Origin: JBHOQS01 sp042408875 | GTDB taxonomy: Bacteria; Chloroflexota; UBA11872; JBHOQS01 | Assembly (NCBI GenBank): GCA_042408875.1 | Contig: JBHOQS010000016.1 | Location: 62,001 to 126,000, forward strand | Length of the DNA stretch: 64,000 bases | Direction of reading: 5' to 3' | In this document: positions 63,276-64,000 of the stretch, in pieces | Layout: the number at the start of each line of letters is the position of its first letter | Numbering within the stretch: the stretch's first letter is position 1 | Made by a program: the position numbers and the translations under genes | Notes under the pieces: model-generated | Seen by the model: the letters and a program-made list of their open reading frames with translations, nothing else | Database searches by the model: none | Told to the model about the DNA's origin: nothing

Positions 63276-64000
63276 ATGAACATCACGCGGGTCTGGCTGG
63301 AGCAGGTCGAGGGAGTGCTGGAATTCCCCGGGACCTTCTGGGAGGAACGCCTGGTCCGCCCGATCGATATCTACCCCGAGCACAAGGCCGAAGGGCCGCA
63401 GTGGCTGCCGCAGATCGCCGAAGGGCGTTATCGTATCCAGGCGGTGTTCCTACACATCGAGACTGACGAGGGCGTGAGCGGCCTGGCCGGCCCGACCACC
63501 CGCGACCAGGCGTACCTCATCGACCGCCAGCTCAAGCCACTCTTGCTGGGACAGGACCCGCTCGCCATCGAGCTGTTGTGGGACACGATGTACCGCACAC
63601 AGGTACACGGCCGGAAAGGTCCCACGATGATGGCGATCAGCGTGGTGGACTGTGCGCTGTGGGACCTCAAGGGCAAGTGGGCCGGCGCGCCGGTGTACCG
63701 CCTGCTAGGCGGCCCAACGCGCGGGCGGATCCCGGCCTACGCCAGCGCGCTGGGCTACTCGCTGGAGCCAGAGCTCGTCGCCCGGCGGGCCCGCGAGATC
63801 GTCGCGCAAGGCTACCGCCACACTAAATGGTTCTTCCGGCACGGGCCGCTCGACGGGCCGGAGGGGATGGCGAAGAACCTGGAGCTCGCCCGCACGCTGC
63901 GTGAGACGGTCGGGCCGGGCGTTGACATCATGCTCGACTGCTGGATGAGCTGGGATGTCCCGTACGCCCTCAAGATGATCGAGCGGCTGGCTGAGTACCA
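63276..64000 (+). CDS. Mandelate racemase/muconate lactonizing family enzyme, cut by window end
   Basis: Enolase-superfamily acid-sugar dehydratase or racemase; 241 residues are visible before the window end. The N-terminal capping domain includes FLHIETDEGVSGLAGP and PLLLGQDPLAIELLWDTMYR; the barrel begins ISVVDCALWDLKGKWAGAPV, a signature of the family, with GGPTRGRIPAYAS; IMLDCWMSWDV carries the first metal-ligand Asp (about residue 219). ATG 63276 follows GAGGGGGA and lies 14 bp after the E1 alpha stop. Substrate unknown; with solute-binding genes upstream, an imported sugar acid is plausible. Confidence 0.92.
   Translation, partial: MNITRVWLEQVEGVLEFPGTFWEERLVRPIDIYPEHKAEGPQWLPQIAEGRYRIQAVFLHIETDEGVSGLAGPTTRDQAYLIDRQLKPLLLGQDPLAIELLWDTMYRTQVHGRKGPTMMAISVVDCALWDLKGKWAGAPVYRLLGGPTRGRIPAYASALGYSLEPELVARRAREIVAQGYRHTKWFFRHGPLDGPEGMAKNLELARTLRETVGPGVDIMLDCWMSWDVPYALKMIERLAEY

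Overview
The window is high-GC bacterial DNA, densely packed with genes on both strands. Gene content (a glycan locus rich in family 4 glycosyltransferases, RR-type lipoprotein solute-binding proteins, racemase and dehydrogenase catabolic genes, inteins in housekeeping enzymes, a selenocysteine tRNA, no outer-membrane assembly genes) would fit a Chloroflexota bacterium of the Thermomicrobia or Sphaerobacter type. That placement is an inference from content only; no rRNA is present.

Layout. 1-20170 (+ strand) is a surface-glycan locus: two methyltransferases, a CDP-deoxysugar module (rfbF, rfbG, an RmlC-like cupin, an SDR epimerase, a sugar C-methyltransferase, rfbH), several glycosyltransferases including a GT2-GT10 fusion, a GDP-fucose-synthase-like SDR, a broken GT39-like gene, a Wzx-type flippase and a sulfotransferase. 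A NusG/RfaH-type antiterminator (minus strand) and two Gfo/Idh/MocA dehydrogenases follow. 23.7-25.3 kb holds an AT-rich stretch, a His-rich exported protein and a selenocysteine tRNA (selC). 25.3-31.0 kb has a family 4 uracil-DNA glycosylase and a minus-strand operon (GT4, GH57, GT4, alpha/beta hydrolase) that looks like alpha-glucan metabolism.

31.26-33.97 kb is the most striking locus: a compact operon of a 73-residue ubiquitin-like protein ending in RRGGA, an E2-like protein, a JAMM-peptidase/E1 fusion and a small membrane protein, i.e. a complete candidate bacterial protein-conjugation system. Next come a TPR lytic transglycosylase, ribosomal protein S21, a catabolic operon (Ldh-type dehydrogenase, AtzG-like small subunit, amidase, aldo/keto reductase, methyltransferase), MnmE, an HTH/zinc-finger protein, a D-hydroxyacid dehydrogenase, a GNAT protein and an HTH-TPR regulator divergent from GDP-mannose 4,6-dehydratase. 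The last stretch carries a PDZ-TPR lipoprotein, a Cys-rich copper-type protein, RidA, UvrB, a sulfatase and a carbohydrate/acid catabolism operon (two solute-binding lipoproteins, an E1-alpha dehydrogenase subunit, and an MR/MLE enzyme cut by the window end).

Two genes carry inteins: GDP-mannose 4,6-dehydratase (350 residues) and UvrB (566 residues, with an embedded XRE-type HTH). Across the window, intergenic gaps repeatedly contain exact or near-exact head-to-tail duplications of 8-19 bp, each with its own sequence; two in-frame 18-bp-period examples lie inside the UvrB intein. The GDP-mannose dehydratase, the fucose-synthase-like SDR and the GT10 domain together suggest a fucosylated glycan, although they lie up to 36 kb apart.
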